From contig JAFGQJ010000046.1 in NCBI GenBank assembly GCA_016935715.1, forward strand, positions 1 through 5,950: 5,950 nucleotides of DNA, given 5' to 3'. This document shows, piece by piece, positions 5,010 to 5,950 of this stretch. The number at the start of each line of letters is the position of its first letter. The stretch's first letter is position 1. The notes under the pieces are model-generated. The model was not told the DNA's origin. It was given only the letters and a program-made list of their open reading frames with translations, and searched no databases. A program made the position numbers and the translations under genes. This DNA is from Spirochaetales bacterium (GTDB taxonomy: Bacteria; Spirochaetota; Spirochaetia; SZUA-6; DRHE01).

Positions 5010-5950
5010 ATGTCAAAACAAAAATTCAAAACCGAGGTCGGCCGCCTGCTGCACCTCATCACCCACTCTCTGTACTCCCACCCGGAGGTTTTCCTGAGAG
5101 AATTGATCTCCAACGCCTCCGATGCGATCGATCGTTTGAAATACCTCACCCTGACCGACGACAATTTCAAGGGTTTCGCCTTCGTTCCCCGCATAGACAT
5201 CGCCTTCGACCAGAAGGACAAGAGCTGGCTGACCGTTGCCGACACCGGCATCGGGATGAACGGGGAGGAGCTGGCCAAAAACCTGGGGACAATCGCCAAC
5301 TCCGGGACGCGCCAGTTCGTGGAATCCCTGGGAGATCAAAAGCTGGAGGACACCAATCTGATCGGCCAGTTCGGCGTCGGATTCTACTCGGCGTTCATGG
5401 TGGCCGACAGCGTCGAAGTGATCAGCAGAAAAGCCGGGGAAGAGGCGGCCCACAAATGGATCAGCGACGGCAAGGGATCTTTTACAGTCGAGGAGACGAC
5501 TGCCGAGCGCAACGGGACCACGGTCAAGCTCTTTCTCTCCGACCGAGGCAAGGAGTACGCCAACCGCTGGCAGATCGAATCGATCGTGAAGAAATACTCC
5601 AATCACATACCGTTTCCCATCTACCTGCACTTCGAGGAGGTTACCAGCACGGGAGAGGGGGAGAAGAAGAAGGAGAAACGGGAGCAGAAGGTCGAGCAGG
5701 TCAACAGCGCCTCGGCTCTGTGGAGGCGGCCCAAGAGCGAGCTCAAGGACGAGGACTACAACGAGTTCTACAGAACGATCAGCCACGACACGGAGGACCC
5801 CCTGCACTTCGTACACACCAAGGCGGAGGGTGCGCTCGAATACACGACCTTGTTCTACATCCCCAGGAAGGCACCCTTCGACCTGTTCTTCGTCAACTAC
5901 AAACCCGGGGTCAAGCTGTACGTGAAGCGGGTGTTCATCACCGACGACGA
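5010..5950 (+). CDS. htpG: Chaperone protein HtpG (Hsp90), 3' end beyond the window
   Basis: ATP-dependent cytosolic homodimeric chaperone of the Hsp90 family. Seen: 313 codons, about half of a typical 600-650-residue HtpG, running off the right edge with no frameshift. The N-terminal GHKL ATPase domain holds the N-box ELISNASDA at 31-39 (catalytic Glu31, Mg-binding Asn35), the ATP-binding Asp78 in DTGIGM (78-83), the lid GTIANSGT at 93-100 and GQFGVGFYSAFMVAD at 119-133. A short charged linker, rich in Glu and Lys, lies at about 211-230. The middle domain begins near SASALW (233-238) and continues through FYIPRKAPFDLF (282-293). The start is ATG with AGGAG 9 nt upstream, and MSKQKFKTEVGRLLHLITHSLYS is a canonical beginning (residues 1-23). 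The plus-strand gene is divergent from the small unknown gene. Promoter and palindrome as listed. Confidence 0.97.
   Translation, partial: MSKQKFKTEVGRLLHLITHSLYSHPEVFLRELISNASDAIDRLKYLTLTDDNFKGFAFVPRIDIAFDQKDKSWLTVADTGIGMNGEELAKNLGTIANSGTRQFVESLGDQKLEDTNLIGQFGVGFYSAFMVADSVEVISRKAGEEAAHKWISDGKGSFTVEETTAERNGTTVKLFLSDRGKEYANRWQIESIVKKYSNHIPFPIYLHFEEVTSTGEGEKKKEKREQKVEQVNSASALWRRPKSELKDEDYNEFYRTISHDTEDPLHFVHTKAEGALEYTTLFYIPRKAPFDLFFVNYKPGVKLYVKRVFITDD

Noticed and set aside
5013..5816. Minus-strand open frame of 267 codons
   Set aside because: Shadow of htpG, whose ATPase motifs are unambiguous on the plus strand.
1..5950. CRISPR arrays, tRNA or rRNA genes, insertion sequences
   Set aside because: No repeated spacer pattern, cloverleaf, transposase motif or terminal inverted repeats were seen. 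The repeated stretches in the ankyrin gene are protein repeats.

Overview
The window is a GC-rich bacterial chromosomal segment dominated by four minus-strand genes that read right to left. A fifth, small minus-strand gene lies at 4557-4847, and htpG is divergent from it on the plus strand. The best guess for the organism is a spirochaete (Spirochaetales-like). The reasons are a CsgG-like exported protein ending in a membrane segment followed by Gln-Gly-Asp, a form I associate with spirochaetal envelope proteins; a relaxed lipobox on an ankyrin lipoprotein; and ArgG/ArgH of a divergent subtype. This is inferred from sequence character and not from a database match.

Layout from the right end. 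At 5010 to the right edge (+) is the first half of htpG (Hsp90 chaperone) with its own promoter. At 4557-4847 (-) is a small charged protein of unknown function whose best promoter would give a leaderless or near-leaderless GTG start. At 4426-4549 is an AT-rich promoter followed by a leader of about 90 nt. That leader can fold into a three-way junction whose closing stem pairs with the Shine-Dalgarno sequence of argG. At 4425-873 (-) is a tightly packed operon: argG (argininosuccinate synthase), argH (argininosuccinate lyase, TTG start) and an ankyrin-repeat lipoprotein. Both junctions are 4-nt stop/start overlaps (TTGA and ATGA). At 771-872 is a short gap with a strong promoter (TTGACC, 18 bp, TATAAT). 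At 776 to the left edge (-) is a CsgG-like secreted or envelope protein, truncated by the window, also with a well-placed TTG start.

ArgG and ArgH together convert citrulline plus aspartate to arginine and fumarate. The ankyrin lipoprotein is co-transcribed and probably translationally coupled to argH although it has no obvious role in arginine synthesis. The CsgG-like gene may receive read-through, since no terminator is visible before it, but it has its own promoter. The most interesting structure is the argG leader, a candidate cis-acting RNA switch controlling arginine synthesis at translation initiation.
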